From Gemmatimonadota bacterium (lineage in GTDB: Bacteria; Gemmatimonadota; Gemmatimonadetes; Gemmatimonadales; GWC2-71-9): a stretch of DNA of 64,000 nucleotides. This document shows positions 1 to 11,643 of this stretch, piece by piece; positions within the stretch are counted from its first letter, which is position 1; every line of letters starts with the position of its first letter. The stretch lies in the NCBI GenBank assembly GCA_016720805.1, contig JADKJZ010000014.1, positions 930,001-994,000 of the forward strand, given 5' to 3'. Below the pieces are notes generated by a model. The model was not told the DNA's origin. It saw only the letters and a program-made list of their open reading frames with translations, and made no database searches. Both the position numbers and the translations under genes were made by a program.

Positions 1-938
1 GCCACGATCCCGGCGAGCGCCGGATGCAGCGTGTCGCTCTTCTGCGTCATGCTGTCGAGGTCGACCTCGGAGAGTTGGCCATCGAGCCTCGCCTGGACGG
101 CGGCCCGCTTGGCGGCGAACTCCTCGGGGGTGATGCGCAGCCGCGGACGATTGATGTGCAACTGCCAGCGCGGGTTGCCGTCGGCCATCTTGCGCACCAG
201 GTCGATCCGGTCCCCTTCACCCCACACGATCTCGCCATCGGGGAAGAGTGCGTAGACGGGGGAAGTGGCGAAGAGCGGCGGTGTCGAGACCAGTTGCGTC
301 CCCTGCAGGCGGACCCACGGCATCGGTGCCTGCAGCAGCAGCTGCCCTGTGGTGTCGGTCGCCTTCTTCAGGAGGAAGATGCGAAATGCACCTTCGCCGG
401 ATTCGCTGTGTGCCACCATCCCCTGCAGGATCGGCAACGCGCCGACGAACCCGCGCGCCTCACCGTCTTCGATCGCCGGAATCGGCTTCGACTCGACGAA
501 GACTCCCTTGGCATCGTAGGTCATCGCGCGGGCGCCATCGGTCATCATGTCGATGAGCTCGACGGCGTTGTCCGATCCAGGCCCGACGCCGAGGACCGCC
601 TGATATTCGCCAAGCCCCTGCCCGACGCGACCGATCGTGACCGGCGCCGTGTCGGCGCTCCAGATCTGCACCGGGCGTCCCGGTTCCCAGAGGGCGATGC
701 GATCCCCGCCGAGTCGGTTGGCGATCGGTTGCGTCAGGGGGCAGGCCGACCGGCCGTCGGCCACGCAGACGAGTCGGCCATCCTCCGGCGTCAGCAGCGG
801 CAGGGAATCCACCGCGGCGGCGTCGAGGGTCCAGTTGCCACCGGGCGCCGGCGCCTCTGGGGCGTCGGGTGTGGCACATCCAGCAAGTGAGAGCGCGAGG
901 GCGAGTTGCGCCGCGTGGCGCCAGCGGACAGCGATCAC
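1..938 (-). CDS. Predicted lipoprotein of unknown function (3' end beyond window)
   Basis: An open frame runs from GTG at 938 to the window edge, 312 codons without a stop. It encodes a short basic start, a hydrophobic stretch and a lipobox ending LAGC, so it should be an outer- or inner-membrane lipoprotein. The mature part is rich in Gly, Asp and Val with repeated short strand-like segments (for example VTIGRVGQGLGEY and WGEGDRIDLVRKM), which resembles a secreted beta-propeller, but I recognise no family. The start is supported by a GAGGTGAT ribosome binding site that overlaps the ychF stop codon; only 9 bases separate the two genes, so they are probably co-transcribed. The true C-terminus is not visible. 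Confidence 0.75.
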   Translation of the reverse strand, partial: MIAVRWRHAAQLALALSLAGCATPDAPEAPAPGGNWTLDAAAVDSLPLLTPEDGRLVCVADGRSACPLTQPIANRLGGDRIALWEPGRPVQIWSADTAPVTIGRVGQGLGEYQAVLGVGPGSDNAVELIDMMTDGARAMTYDAKGVFVESKPIPAIEDGEARGFVGALPILQGMVAHSESGEGAFRIFLLKKATDTTGQLLLQAPMPWVRLQGTQLVSTPPLFATSPVYALFPDGEIVWGEGDRIDLVRKMADGNPRWQLHINRPRLRITPEEFAAKRAAVQARLDGQLSEVDLDSMTQKSDTLHPALAGIV

Positions 939-947
939 GACATCACC

Positions 948-2045
<1,098 letters not shown>

Positions 2046-2048
2046 GGG

Positions 2049-2076
2049 TCGTTAGTCGTTGGTCGTTAGTCGTTAG
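2049..2076 (+). repeat. Left heptamer array, TCGTTAG x4
   Basis: Four tandem 7-bp units: TCGTTAG, TCGTTGG, TCGTTAG, TCGTTAG. They are the reverse complement of the CTAACGA array at 2547-2581, so the two arrays face each other about 470 bp apart and enclose the four-helix-bundle gene. The array begins 3 bp upstream of the ychF start. Confidence 0.9.
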
Positions 2077-2171
2077 GCAAGCCCCACAGGGCCTGTATGC
2101 TGCGCACAATCTAGTACCCCGTGGCGTGGAACGGGGCGGCCCAGCGGGGGCTCCGGACCCATAATGCCCGG

Positions 2172-2560
2172 ATGGGAGATTACCGCAAACTGCTCGTCTG
2201 GCAGCGGGCCTATCACCTAACACTTGCGGTGTATCGCGCGACCCGTCGTTTTCCGACGAGCGAGCGGTTTGGACTCTCGGCGCAGCTCCAGCGGGCTACG
2301 GTGTCCGTTGTGGCCAACATTGCGGAGGGGGCCGGACGCGGTTCGGAAAAGGAACTCACCCGATTCCTCTGGATCGCTCGGGGATCCCTCACCGAGACGA
2401 TCGCCGAACTCAGCATCGCCCGCGACCTCGGGTACCTGAATTCAGAGGACGCGGGAGCCCTCATCGGCATGGGCAATGACGTCGGTCGGCTCTTGACCGG
2501 CCTGCTCAAAGCGCGAGGGGCGATCCCCCAAAGGAGGACCGCCCCTCTAACGACTAACGA

Positions 2561-2564
<4 letters not shown>
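2172..2564 (+). CDS. Four-helix-bundle protein (S23/IVS, Avd-like family)
   Basis: 130 residues. The family signature is clear: LLVWQRAYHLTLAVYRATRRF near the start, then LSAQLQRATVSV, NIAEGAGRGSEKE and FLWIARGS, then an LGYL helix end. Family members are found in 23S rRNA intervening sequences, and a related protein (Avd) is the accessory protein of diversity-generating retroelements; the biochemical role of stand-alone copies is unsettled. The only gene on the plus strand among leftward housekeeping genes, it sits between inverted heptamer arrays. Its last residues (LTTND) and stop codon lie inside the right array, so the repeat has grown into the gene end. An upstream in-frame ATG at 2121 is less likely because family homology begins at GDYRK. 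No reverse transcriptase or variable repeat is nearby. Confidence 0.9.
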
Positions 2565-4642
<2,078 letters not shown>

Positions 4643-4670
4643 GGTCTCAGTGGGTTCGAGGAAGTGGTGG

Positions 4671-5240
4671 TCAGGTACGGTTGAAACGGGTCATGGCGAT
4701 CTCGATGCCGTCGTGCACCCAGCACGCCACGGCCTCCGCCATCTGGTCGAGTGTCGCGTCGAGTGCCGCGCGTTCGTCGTCCGCGAAACGGCCCAGGACC
4801 CAGTCGGCGAGGTCGTCGTACTCCAGCGGCTTCGCGCCGACGCCAATCCGGAGGCGGGCGTAATCCTGGCGACGAAGCGCGCCCTCGATGCTCTTGAGGC
4901 CGTTGTGCCCGCCGGCCGAGCCCGCCCCGCGGAGGCGAAAGCGGCCAGGGGGCAGCGCGACATCGTCGACGAGCACCAGCAGGTCCGACGCCGGGTCCCA
5001 CGAGGGGCTCCGCAGCATCCGCAGCGCGTCGCCACTGCGATTCATGTAGGTGTTCGGCTTCAGCAAACGAACGGGGACGCCTTCCAGCGTCCCCGACGTT
5101 GCCACCGCTTGCTCGGCACGACGGTACGGAGCCATGCCCCACCGCGCGACGAGGTGATCCAACAGCATCCAGCCGGCGTTGTGCCGAGTGCGCTCGTATT
5201 CGGGACCGGGGTTGCCGAGCCCGACGATCGCCTTCGCCAC
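4671..5240 (-). CDS. pth: Peptidyl-tRNA hydrolase
   Basis: 189 residues, the usual bacterial Pth length. It releases peptides from peptidyl-tRNA dropped by stalled ribosomes. Key motifs are GLGNPGPEYERTRHNAGW, holding the catalytic His20 equivalent and Asn, then KPNTYMNRSG, then VDDVALPPG with the active-site Asp, then GSAGGHNGLKSI. Its ATG follows directly after the stop codon of the L25 gene with no gap, so the two are translated from one message. It belongs to the leftward group ispE, prs, rplY, pth seen in many bacteria. Confidence 0.97.
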   Translation of the reverse strand: MAKAIVGLGNPGPEYERTRHNAGWMLLDHLVARWGMAPYRRAEQAVATSGTLEGVPVRLLKPNTYMNRSGDALRMLRSPSWDPASDLLVLVDDVALPPGRFRLRGAGSAGGHNGLKSIEGALRRQDYARLRIGVGAKPLEYDDLADWVLGRFADDERAALDATLDQMAEAVACWVHDGIEIAMTRFNRT

Positions 5241-5891
5241 TTAGGCGCCGACGGTCTCGGCCTCGTCGGCCTTGCCCTTCTTGATGACTTCCGGCTCGGC
5301 GCCGACCACTTCGGTCGTGGCCGAGACTTCGGCGCGGCTCGGAATCACCGAGACCACCGAGAGGCCGCCATCGTGCATGAACTCACCCTTGGCGAGCGTC
5401 AGGTCGCGGACGTGCACGGCATGACCCAGCGCGAGGTGGGTGACATCGACGTCGATGTGCTCGGGGATGTCGGCCGGCAGGACCTTGATGCTGATCCGGT
5501 GCAGGTGGTGGTCGAGCACGCCGCCCTGGTTGCGCACGCCGTCGGCGGTGCCGATGACATGGACCGGGACTTCGACGATGATCGGCTCACCGGCGACGAC
5601 GGCGTAGAGGTCGATGTGAATGACCTCGGCGCGCTTCACCGGATTGCGCTGGACCTCGCGGACCAGGGCCTTGATCGGGGCGCCACCATCGATGGCGACA
5701 TCGACCAGGGTGGCCTCGCCACCGATCACCTCGAGGAGGCGCCCGAGGGCGCGCGACTCGACGGCGAGCGAGCGGGACTCGATCCCATGCCCGTACAGGA
5801 CCGCCGGAACCTTGCCTTCGCGGCGCAGGGACCGCGCCGCGCCCTTGCCCGTGTTCGAACGCGATTGCGCGTTGAGCTCTACCTGATGCAT
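5241..5891 (-). CDS. rplY: 50S ribosomal protein L25/general stress protein Ctc
   Basis: 216 residues: the long, two-domain Ctc form rather than the short L25 of E. coli. The N-terminal 5S-rRNA-binding domain includes SRSNTGKGAARSLRREGKVP and AVLYGHG. The C-terminal beta domain includes VPVHVIGTADGVRNQGGVLD and ISIKVLPADIPEHIDVDV. The Lys/Glu/Ala tail is typical. It binds 5S rRNA in the large subunit. It sits between prs and pth, the conserved position for this gene. Confidence 0.95.
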   Translation of the reverse strand: MHQVELNAQSRSNTGKGAARSLRREGKVPAVLYGHGIESRSLAVESRALGRLLEVIGGEATLVDVAIDGGAPIKALVREVQRNPVKRAEVIHIDLYAVVAGEPIIVEVPVHVIGTADGVRNQGGVLDHHLHRISIKVLPADIPEHIDVDVTHLALGHAVHVRDLTLAKGEFMHDGGLSVVSVIPSRAEVSATTEVVGAEPEVIKKGKADEAETVGA

Positions 5892-5919
5892 TGCCGTCTC
5901 CGTCCTTCAGTTCAGTCGT

Positions 5920-6873
5920 TCAGTCGAACAACGCGCTGACCGACTGGTCGCTGTGCGTATATCCGATCGCCTTGGCCAACAATCCCGCGATCGAGAGCAC
6001 CTTGAGCGCCGGGAAATGGCGCTCGGGGGGTATCGCGATCGTGTTGGTGACCGCCACTTCGGTCACCGGTGCCGCCGACAGCCGCTCCACCGCGGGCCCC
6101 GAGAGCAGGGCATGGGTGGCGCAGATGTAGACATCATTCGCGCCGAGGCGCTTGAGGGCATGGACGGCTTCCGCCATCGTGCCCCCGGTATCGATCATGT
6201 CGTCGGCGAGAATGCAGTTCTTGCCGGCGACATCGCCAACCACGTTCACCACTTCTGCCACGTTCGGCCCGGTGCGGCGCTTGTCGATGATCGCCAGCGT
6301 GCCGTTGAGCCGCTTGGCAAAGCCTCGGGCCATCTTGGCCGAGCCGACATCGGGCGCCACCACGACCACGTCCTGCAGGTTCATCTGCCGGTAGTGCTGG
6401 ACGAAGACCGGCGCCGCGTAGAGGTGGTCGACCGGAAGGTCGAAGAACCCCTGCAACTGGTGCTGGTGGAAGTCGATCGCCAGAACGCGATCCGCGCCCG
6501 CCACCGACACCATGTTCGCCATCAGCTTCGCGGAGATCGCCACCCGCGGCTGATCCTTGCGGTCCTGACGGGCATACCCGAAGTAGGGCATCACCGCCGT
6601 GATCCGCGCCGCACTCGCCCGCCGCGCCGCATCCATGAGCAGCAACAGCTCGAGCATGTTCTCGGCCGGCGGATTCGTCGAATTGATGACGTAGACGTCC
6701 CGCCCGCGGACGTTCTCATCGATCCGGACGAAGATCTCCCCATCGGCGAAGCGCTTGAGCGTCACCTTGCAAAGTTGACCGCCCAACTGCTGGGCAATCT
6801 CCTCTGCGAGAGGACGATTCGCCGACCCGCTCAGGAGGAGCATCGGCTTCGAAGTCAGGGGTATATCCGCCAT
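5920..6873 (-). CDS. prs: Ribose-phosphate pyrophosphokinase (PRPP synthetase)
   Basis: 317 residues; makes PRPP from ribose 5-phosphate and ATP for purine, pyrimidine, histidine and NAD synthesis. Motifs: LLSGSANRPLAEEIA at the N-terminus, INSTNPPAENMLELL, YFGYARQDRK (ATP site), IDFHQHQLQGFFDLPVDHL, VVAPDVGSAKMA, and the PRPP loop ILADDMIDTGGT. The frame stays open upstream through the tRNA-Gln gene, but homology starts at ADIPLTSKP, so ATG at 6873 is chosen. It ends 28 bases before the L25 gene. Confidence 0.96.
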   Translation of the reverse strand: MADIPLTSKPMLLLSGSANRPLAEEIAQQLGGQLCKVTLKRFADGEIFVRIDENVRGRDVYVINSTNPPAENMLELLLLMDAARRASAARITAVMPYFGYARQDRKDQPRVAISAKLMANMVSVAGADRVLAIDFHQHQLQGFFDLPVDHLYAAPVFVQHYRQMNLQDVVVVAPDVGSAKMARGFAKRLNGTLAIIDKRRTGPNVAEVVNVVGDVAGKNCILADDMIDTGGTMAEAVHALKRLGANDVYICATHALLSGPAVERLSAAPVTEVAVTNTIAIPPERHFPALKVLSIAGLLAKAIGYTHSDQSVSALFD

Positions 6874-6935
6874 AACGACAGCCCGGAAAGATAGCGGTGG
6901 GGGGGAAGCTGGGGAAGGGGAGAGAAACCGCGGTA

Positions 6936-7006
6936 TTGCCCCGCGTGGATTCGAACCACGATAGCCGGATCCAAAGACCGGCGTCTTGCCATTAGACGAC
7001 GGGGCA
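6936..7006 (-). tRNA. tRNA-Gln (anticodon TTG)
   Basis: Reading the minus strand, the cloverleaf folds with acceptor TGCCCCG/CGGGGCA, an anticodon loop CTTTGGA giving TTG, and T-loop TTCGAAT closed by GTGG/CCAC. The discriminator is A and no CCA is encoded. It lies between ispE and prs on the same strand and is probably processed from a shared transcript. Confidence 0.95.
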
Positions 7007-7036
7007 GAGAGAGCCAAAACTAGCCGTGAGATGGGG

Positions 7037-7930
7037 TTATGGGGAGGCTCGCTCGGGATGATCGATCATCGATGATCCGGCCTGAGTCCTCACCACCGCA
7101 CCAAACCGGCCTCCCAGCCGGCTCGCCGCGTCCTCCCGGTCCTGTTCAGTCCGGTAGACGGCGAAGAGGGTGCTTCCCGAGCCGCTCATGCGGCAGAGGA
7201 AGGGATGGGTGCCGGCGAGGGCCTCGAAACCGGCACGGATCTGGGGAAAGCGGCCGAAGACGGCCCCCTCGAAGTCGTTGCCGCCGAGGCGGGCCAGGTC
7301 GCTCCAGGACTGCAGCACGGTCTGATCGAGGACCACGGTGCCTCGGGGGCCGTCGGCGTCGCGGACCTCGTCGACCCACCGGTAGGCGTCCCCGGTCGGG
7401 ACGGCTGCGCCCGGGAAGAGGAGGAGCATCGGCTTGGAGGGGAGGGCCGGGAGCCGGAGCAGCCGCTGGCCGTGACCCCAGGCCAGCGCGAGGGGGGCAT
7501 CGGCGAGGAAGAAGGGGACATCCGCCCCGAGCCGGTTCGCCATCTGGAGCAGTTCCGAGGCGGGGACGGCCCCATTGGCGAGCTGGTTCACCGCCCGGAG
7601 TGCCGCGGCCGCATCGCTCGAGCCGCCGCCGAGGCCTCCGCCGGCCGGAATCCGCTTGACCAGCCGCATCGCGACCCCGAAGCGCCGCCCCGTGGCGGCA
7701 AGCACGGCATCGGCGGCGCGCCAGGCGAGGTTCTGCTCGGTGGGGCCGACGTCCGCCCCCTCGACGTCGAGCGTGATCCCGGTGTCGGTGCGGGTGACCT
7801 CGAGGGTGTCGTGCAGGGCGATCCGGCAGAAGAGCGTCTCGATCCCGTGGTAGCCGGAGGCTTCGCGAGCCAGCACGCGGAGGAAGAGGTTGACCTTGGC
7901 GGGGCAGGAGTGCGTGAGCGTCTCGCTCAT
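7037..7930 (-). CDS. ispE: 4-diphosphocytidyl-2-C-methyl-D-erythritol kinase
   Basis: 297 residues, a GHMP kinase of the MEP isoprenoid pathway that phosphorylates CDP-ME. Seen: N-terminal PAKVNLFLRVL with the substrate-site Lys, the ATP loop PAGGGLGGGSSDAAAAL at about 95, the DVPFFL motif, and the C-terminal MSGSGSTLFAVY. The frame is open far upstream, but ATG at 7930 begins the family homology and overlaps the stop of the upstream gene by 4 bases. The end of the gene (SSMIDHP) is encoded by three GATGATC/GATCATC heptamers at 7057-7077, so its C-terminal tail has probably been modified by the repeat. Confidence 0.95.
   Translation of the reverse strand: MSETLTHSCPAKVNLFLRVLAREASGYHGIETLFCRIALHDTLEVTRTDTGITLDVEGADVGPTEQNLAWRAADAVLAATGRRFGVAMRLVKRIPAGGGLGGGSSDAAAALRAVNQLANGAVPASELLQMANRLGADVPFFLADAPLALAWGHGQRLLRLPALPSKPMLLLFPGAAVPTGDAYRWVDEVRDADGPRGTVVLDQTVLQSWSDLARLGGNDFEGAVFGRFPQIRAGFEALAGTHPFLCRMSGSGSTLFAVYRTEQDREDAASRLGGRFGAVVRTQAGSSMIDHPERASP
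7057..7077 (+). repeat. Heptamer repeat GATGATC/GATCATC/GATGATC
   Basis: Three contiguous 7-bp units in which the middle one is the reverse complement of the outer two. The same heptamer in both orientations forms the palindrome at 63311-63342. It lies within the last codons of ispE. Confidence 0.75.
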
Positions 7931-8961
7931 GCCGCCTCCTGCGGGATCGCCTCGCGGCGAAAGCCCGTGGTCACCGCCGACCAGGCGCCCATCAGGGTGA
8001 TGGGAACGAAGGTGGTGACGTGGTAGAGCAACCCATACGCGAAGCCCGCTTCGAAGGGAAGACCGTAGAGCGCGGCGAGGGTTCCAGCGATCGCGGCCTC
8101 GAACACGCCGAAGTATCCCGGACTCGATGGCATTGCGATGCCGATCATCAGTGCGCCCTGAAGAATCAACGCACCGCTGAACGGGATGTCGAAGCCGAAG
8201 GCGGCAAACGCCGCATAGAACGACGCACCGTTGCAGAGCCAGATGGCCAACGACCAGCCAATGACAGGGAACGCCGTGCGCGGGTCGCTGAGGGCAGAAA
8301 TGCCGAGCAGGATGCGTTCGCCAAAGTGGTAGAGCGCGTCGCCGATTCGGTTGTTCGGCAAGAGCCTGCGGGCGATACCGAGGGTGGTCTCGCGCCGCCA
8401 CGCCGCAAGCGCGGCCACAATGAGTGCGGCGAGGCCGAGCGCGCCGATCGTCGTGGCGATCTCGGCGATCGGCTTCGTCTTCCCGGGCAAGGTCAGCGAC
8501 GGATCGATCCCGCCACGCGTCAGCGCGAGCGAGAGAAGGCCTACGGCGACGAGGGCATCCATCACCCGCTCGACGGCAATGCTCGAGAGGGCCGCCGCGA
8601 ACGGCACGCGGCCCAGCCGGGACACCGCGCCCATGCGCACGACCTCGCCGGCGCGGAACGGCAGCACATTGTTCGCCGCGAACCCCATCGCGATGGCGTG
8701 CCACGCGGGGAGCCAGCCGACGGGCCGACCATCCTCGTGATGCAGCAACCAGCGCCACCGCGGGACGCGCAACGGGAAGGCGAGCGTCGCCAGCACCACG
8801 GCGAGCAACATCCAGAGCCGATCGGCCGCGACCATGTACTGCCACGACGCGGCCCAGTCGGTCTTCCGGAAGGTGTACCAGACGACGGCCGCGGAGATCG
8901 CGAGCCCGAGGGCCAGCTGCATTGCGCGCTTGCCGCGCGGCGCCGACTCAGGCGGCGTCAC
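7927..8961 (-). CDS. Lysylphosphatidylglycerol synthase TM-domain/flippase-like membrane protein
   Basis: About 344 residues with roughly eight membrane helices. The pattern fits the TIGR00374/AglD-MprF transmembrane family: PLRVPRWRWLL near residue 75, then FAANNVLPFRAGEVVRMGAVSR, SIAVERVMDAL, and the C-terminal ALMIGIAMPSSPGYFGVFEAA. The soluble aminoacyl-transferase domain of MprF is absent, so lipid aminoacylation is not expected; members are usually thought to act in lipid or glycolipid translocation. GTG at 8961 overlaps the upstream gene by 14 bases; ATG at 8922 (MQLALG) is an alternative start. It overlaps ispE by 4 bases. Confidence 0.85.
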   Translation of the reverse strand: MTPPESAPRGKRAMQLALGLAISAAVVWYTFRKTDWAASWQYMVAADRLWMLLAVVLATLAFPLRVPRWRWLLHHEDGRPVGWLPAWHAIAMGFAANNVLPFRAGEVVRMGAVSRLGRVPFAAALSSIAVERVMDALVAVGLLSLALTRGGIDPSLTLPGKTKPIAEIATTIGALGLAALIVAALAAWRRETTLGIARRLLPNNRIGDALYHFGERILLGISALSDPRTAFPVIGWSLAIWLCNGASFYAAFAAFGFDIPFSGALILQGALMIGIAMPSSPGYFGVFEAAIAGTLAALYGLPFEAGFAYGLLYHVTTFVPITLMGAWSAVTTGFRREAIPQEAA

Positions 8962-10867
8962 GAGCCAGCGGCACGAGGTCGAGCAGCTCCTGGATGTAGG
9001 GTCGGAGGCGATCGAGTGACACGGTGGGTTCCGAGAGCAGGCCGTTGATTTCCTCGCGCACCTGCGCCGCGCGGTGCAGGGCGGATGGCCCGCGATAGAG
9101 CAACTGCTCGATCGGCAGCACGTCGTTGCCGAGCAGGGCATCGAGCGATGGTGCCTCGTCGCCGCGTTGCGCGGTCACGAGGGCGAGCGAACGGTACGCC
9201 CGCTCGAGGCGCCCCGGCATTCCGGCCGCGGCGGCCGGGATCATCACGCTCGGCGCGTCGGGCGCCAGTGACTCGATGGCGACGATCGGCGGTTCGTCCG
9301 GCGCAAGAGAGTCGATCGACACGATCGGCGGTTCGTCCGGCGCAAGAGAGTCGATCGACACGATCGGCGGTTCGTCCGGCGCGAGGGAGTCGATCGACAC
9401 GATCGGCAACTCCTCGGGGGCAAGCGACTCGACCGACACGATCGGCAACTCGTCGGGGGCGAGCGACTCGATGGCGACGATCGGCGCCTCGTCGGGCGCG
9501 GGTGATTCGATCGCGACGACCGGCGGCTCGTCGGGCCGGAAAGTGACGACGGGAATCGTCGGCGGTGCCGACAGGTCGAGCGCTGGGGGCTGCCACGGGT
9601 TGGCGAGCAGCGCCGGGGTCACCGCCGGCGAACCATCGGGCGTGGCATGGAACGCTGCGCCGAGGATCGTCGCCGCGAGGCGGTCACGCGCACCAAGCCG
9701 CTCGCCCACCGCAGGGGCATTGCCGGTGTCGGAGAGGAACTGTCCCGCCTCGCGGAGGAGGCCGAGGAAGCGGTCGCGATCACCGCGGGCGAGACCCGCG
9801 CCAATCGCACCGGTCAACGCCTGCGCCAGCGGCGCGAGGAAGCGGCCGGTGGGCGACTTCGGCGGCATGGTCGCCAAGGTGCGGTGCAGCACGAAGAGCC
9901 GGAGGTCGGCTGCCGCACTCGACGGGCTGCGCTGCAACTGCTCGGCGATTTCCAGCAGGTGGTCGCCGACACCGACCAGTTCGAGTGCGACTGGCGTGGC
10001 ATCACCGGCAAGCAGGGGCGGGGTCCCGCGGCGAAGGAGTGACTCCCCGCCCTCGGGGGCGAGTGCGCCGATCGGGACCACGTCCCGCTCGCCGGCATAC
10101 GATGTGAGCAACGCGTCGGCGAGCCCGGCGAGTTCGCGCGGCTGCTCGACGCGGCCGTCGTCGTTCATCGACTTCGCCATCGCCGCCAGCACGTGGGCAC
10201 CATCGGCAAAGAGGGTGGCGACGTCAGGCGGTGGCGGGACGTCGCTGAGCAAGGTGCGCGTCGCCATCTCCATCGCGTCGAGCAGCTCCGGGAGCGGCGA
10301 CAGTTCGGCGGAACCGCCCAAACCGCGCAAGGCGCGCATCCGTTCAAGCACTGCCGCTAGTGCGGCCTGGGGTGGCACCGGTGCCAACGCCCGGGCCGCT
10401 TCCTCCAGTGAGCCGGCGATCATCGCCGATTCGCGCGCGATGAAGGCGCGAACACCCGGGGTCAGCGCCGGCGTGGCTGGCACCGTCATCTTCACGCCAC
10501 CCCCGGACGTGGCCCGTTCGATCCGATCGGCCAGGGCGAGGGCGGCGCGGTCGTCCACGGCCTCCCAGGCGGTGGCGCGCTCGGTCAGGTCGCGGAGGGT
10601 CTGGAGGCCGTCGAGCCACGCCGCTCGCGGCCCCGGAGCCCACGGGGTCGCGTGGTCGCGGACCTGGCGGGCCAGTGCCTCGAGGCCGGCGGCGGCGCGG
10701 GCGAAGGTGCCGAGGCCCGCCATGAGCGCCGCGCCGCGCAGGGCCCGGGCGCCCCGCACCAGTCGCTCCAGCTCGGGGGCATCGCCCGCGACGGCTGGAT
10801 CGAGGTCGGCGAGGTACTCGCGCGCTTCCAGCGCGAAGAACTCGGCGCGGCGGGCGGCGGTGCTCAC
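8948..10867 (-). CDS. Degenerate tandem HPt-like protein with 13-residue repeats
   Basis: 639 residues, Ala/Leu rich and predicted mostly helical. Two segments resemble the phosphotransfer helix of HPt domains: ARALRGAAL at 40-48 and MRALRGLGGSAEL at 177-189. At the phospho-His position both have Arg (R41, R178), so neither can accept phosphate in the usual way. Around residues 440-535 are seven imperfect 13-residue repeats of the type APDEPPIVSIDSL, a flexible acidic-hydrophobic linker. A helical C-terminal domain follows. No kinase, CheW or receiver domain is visible. It follows pdxJ with a 4-base overlap. A scaffold or CheA-derived role is inference; I would call it uncharacterised. Confidence 0.75.
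   Translation of the reverse strand: MSTAARRAEFFALEAREYLADLDPAVAGDAPELERLVRGARALRGAALMAGLGTFARAAAGLEALARQVRDHATPWAPGPRAAWLDGLQTLRDLTERATAWEAVDDRAALALADRIERATSGGGVKMTVPATPALTPGVRAFIARESAMIAGSLEEAARALAPVPPQAALAAVLERMRALRGLGGSAELSPLPELLDAMEMATRTLLSDVPPPPDVATLFADGAHVLAAMAKSMNDDGRVEQPRELAGLADALLTSYAGERDVVPIGALAPEGGESLLRRGTPPLLAGDATPVALELVGVGDHLLEIAEQLQRSPSSAAADLRLFVLHRTLATMPPKSPTGRFLAPLAQALTGAIGAGLARGDRDRFLGLLREAGQFLSDTGNAPAVGERLGARDRLAATILGAAFHATPDGSPAVTPALLANPWQPPALDLSAPPTIPVVTFRPDEPPVVAIESPAPDEAPIVAIESLAPDELPIVSVESLAPEELPIVSIDSLAPDEPPIVSIDSLAPDEPPIVSIDSLAPDEPPIVAIESLAPDAPSVMIPAAAAGMPGRLERAYRSLALVTAQRGDEAPSLDALLGNDVLPIEQLLYRGPSALHRAAQVREEINGLLSEPTVSLDRLRPYIQELLDLVPLARDAA
9261..9537 (-). repeat. 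39-bp tandem repeat inside a coding region
   Basis: About seven imperfect 39-bp units, each encoding a 13-residue A-P-D-E-x-P-I-V-x-I-x-S-L block. Two neighbouring units starting at 9302 and 9341 are almost identical, which points to recent slippage or unequal exchange. The length is a multiple of three, so copy changes keep the reading frame. Confidence 0.9.
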
Positions 10868-11592
10868 GCGCGGGCATCCTCACAGAGCCGCTTCATGGTG
10901 CGGACCGCGGGACCGATACCCTCAAAGATGGCGCGGCTCACGACACTGTGTCCGATGTTGAGTTCCTCGATTTCGGGAATGCGGGCGATCGGCAGGACGT
11001 TCGCGTAGGTGAGTCCGTGCCCGGCGTGGACCGCGAGCCCGATGCCCGCCGCATACTCCGCCGCCCGCTGCACCTCGGCGAGGGAGCTCCCCCCGTCGTG
11101 GTGCCACCCATGAGCGTATCGGCCGGTATGCAGCTCGATCGCAGGGACACCGAGATCCTTGGCCTCATCGATGACGCTGATATCCGGATCGATGAAGAGG
11201 GCCACGTGGATTCCGGCCGCGTCGAGGCGACGCAGGGCGGTGCGAAGGTACGGGTCACGCCGCGCCAGGTCGAGGCCACCCTCGGTGGTCACCTCCTCGC
11301 GACGCTCGGGGACGATGGTCACCTGATAGGGCCGGAGCCGGCAGGCGAAGTCGACGATGTCTTCCCGGGTCGCCAACTCGAGGTTGCAGACCGTCGTCAC
11401 CGCCGCCGCGATCCCCTCGACGTCGTGATCCTGGATGTGGCGCCGATCTTCCCGGAGGTGGACCGTGATGCCGTCGGCGCCGTGCGCCTCGGCCTCCGCC
11501 GCCGCCCGCCGCGGGTCCGGTTCGTCGGTGCGCCGCGCCTCCCGGAGCGTCGCCACATGATCCACATTGATGTAGAGCCGAAGCGGTCGCAT
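10864..11592 (-). CDS. pdxJ: Pyridoxine 5'-phosphate synthase
   Basis: 242 residues, the normal length. It condenses 1-deoxyxylulose 5-phosphate with 3-amino-2-oxopropyl phosphate to form pyridoxine 5'-phosphate. Motifs: LYINVDHVATLREAR with the active-site His, ADGITVHLREDRRHI, VCNLELA, VTIVPERREEVTTEGGLD, IELHTGRYAH, VHAGHGLTYANV and LNIGHSVVSRAIFEG. It is the first gene of the leftward block; the 51-bp gap to the divergent secreted protein gene contains TATAC, which could serve as a -10 element. Confidence 0.97.
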   Translation of the reverse strand: MRPLRLYINVDHVATLREARRTDEPDPRRAAAEAEAHGADGITVHLREDRRHIQDHDVEGIAAAVTTVCNLELATREDIVDFACRLRPYQVTIVPERREEVTTEGGLDLARRDPYLRTALRRLDAAGIHVALFIDPDISVIDEAKDLGVPAIELHTGRYAHGWHHDGGSSLAEVQRAAEYAAGIGLAVHAGHGLTYANVLPIARIPEIEELNIGHSVVSRAIFEGIGPAVRTMKRLCEDARA

Positions 11593-11643
11593 TCACGGCT
11601 GCCGGGGTATACGTTTCACCAGTCTTTCCCCCACGAGGTATCG

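Noticed and set aside
9261..9537. CRISPR-like array
   Set aside because: The 39-bp units are contiguous, without unique spacers, and encode an in-frame protein repeat.
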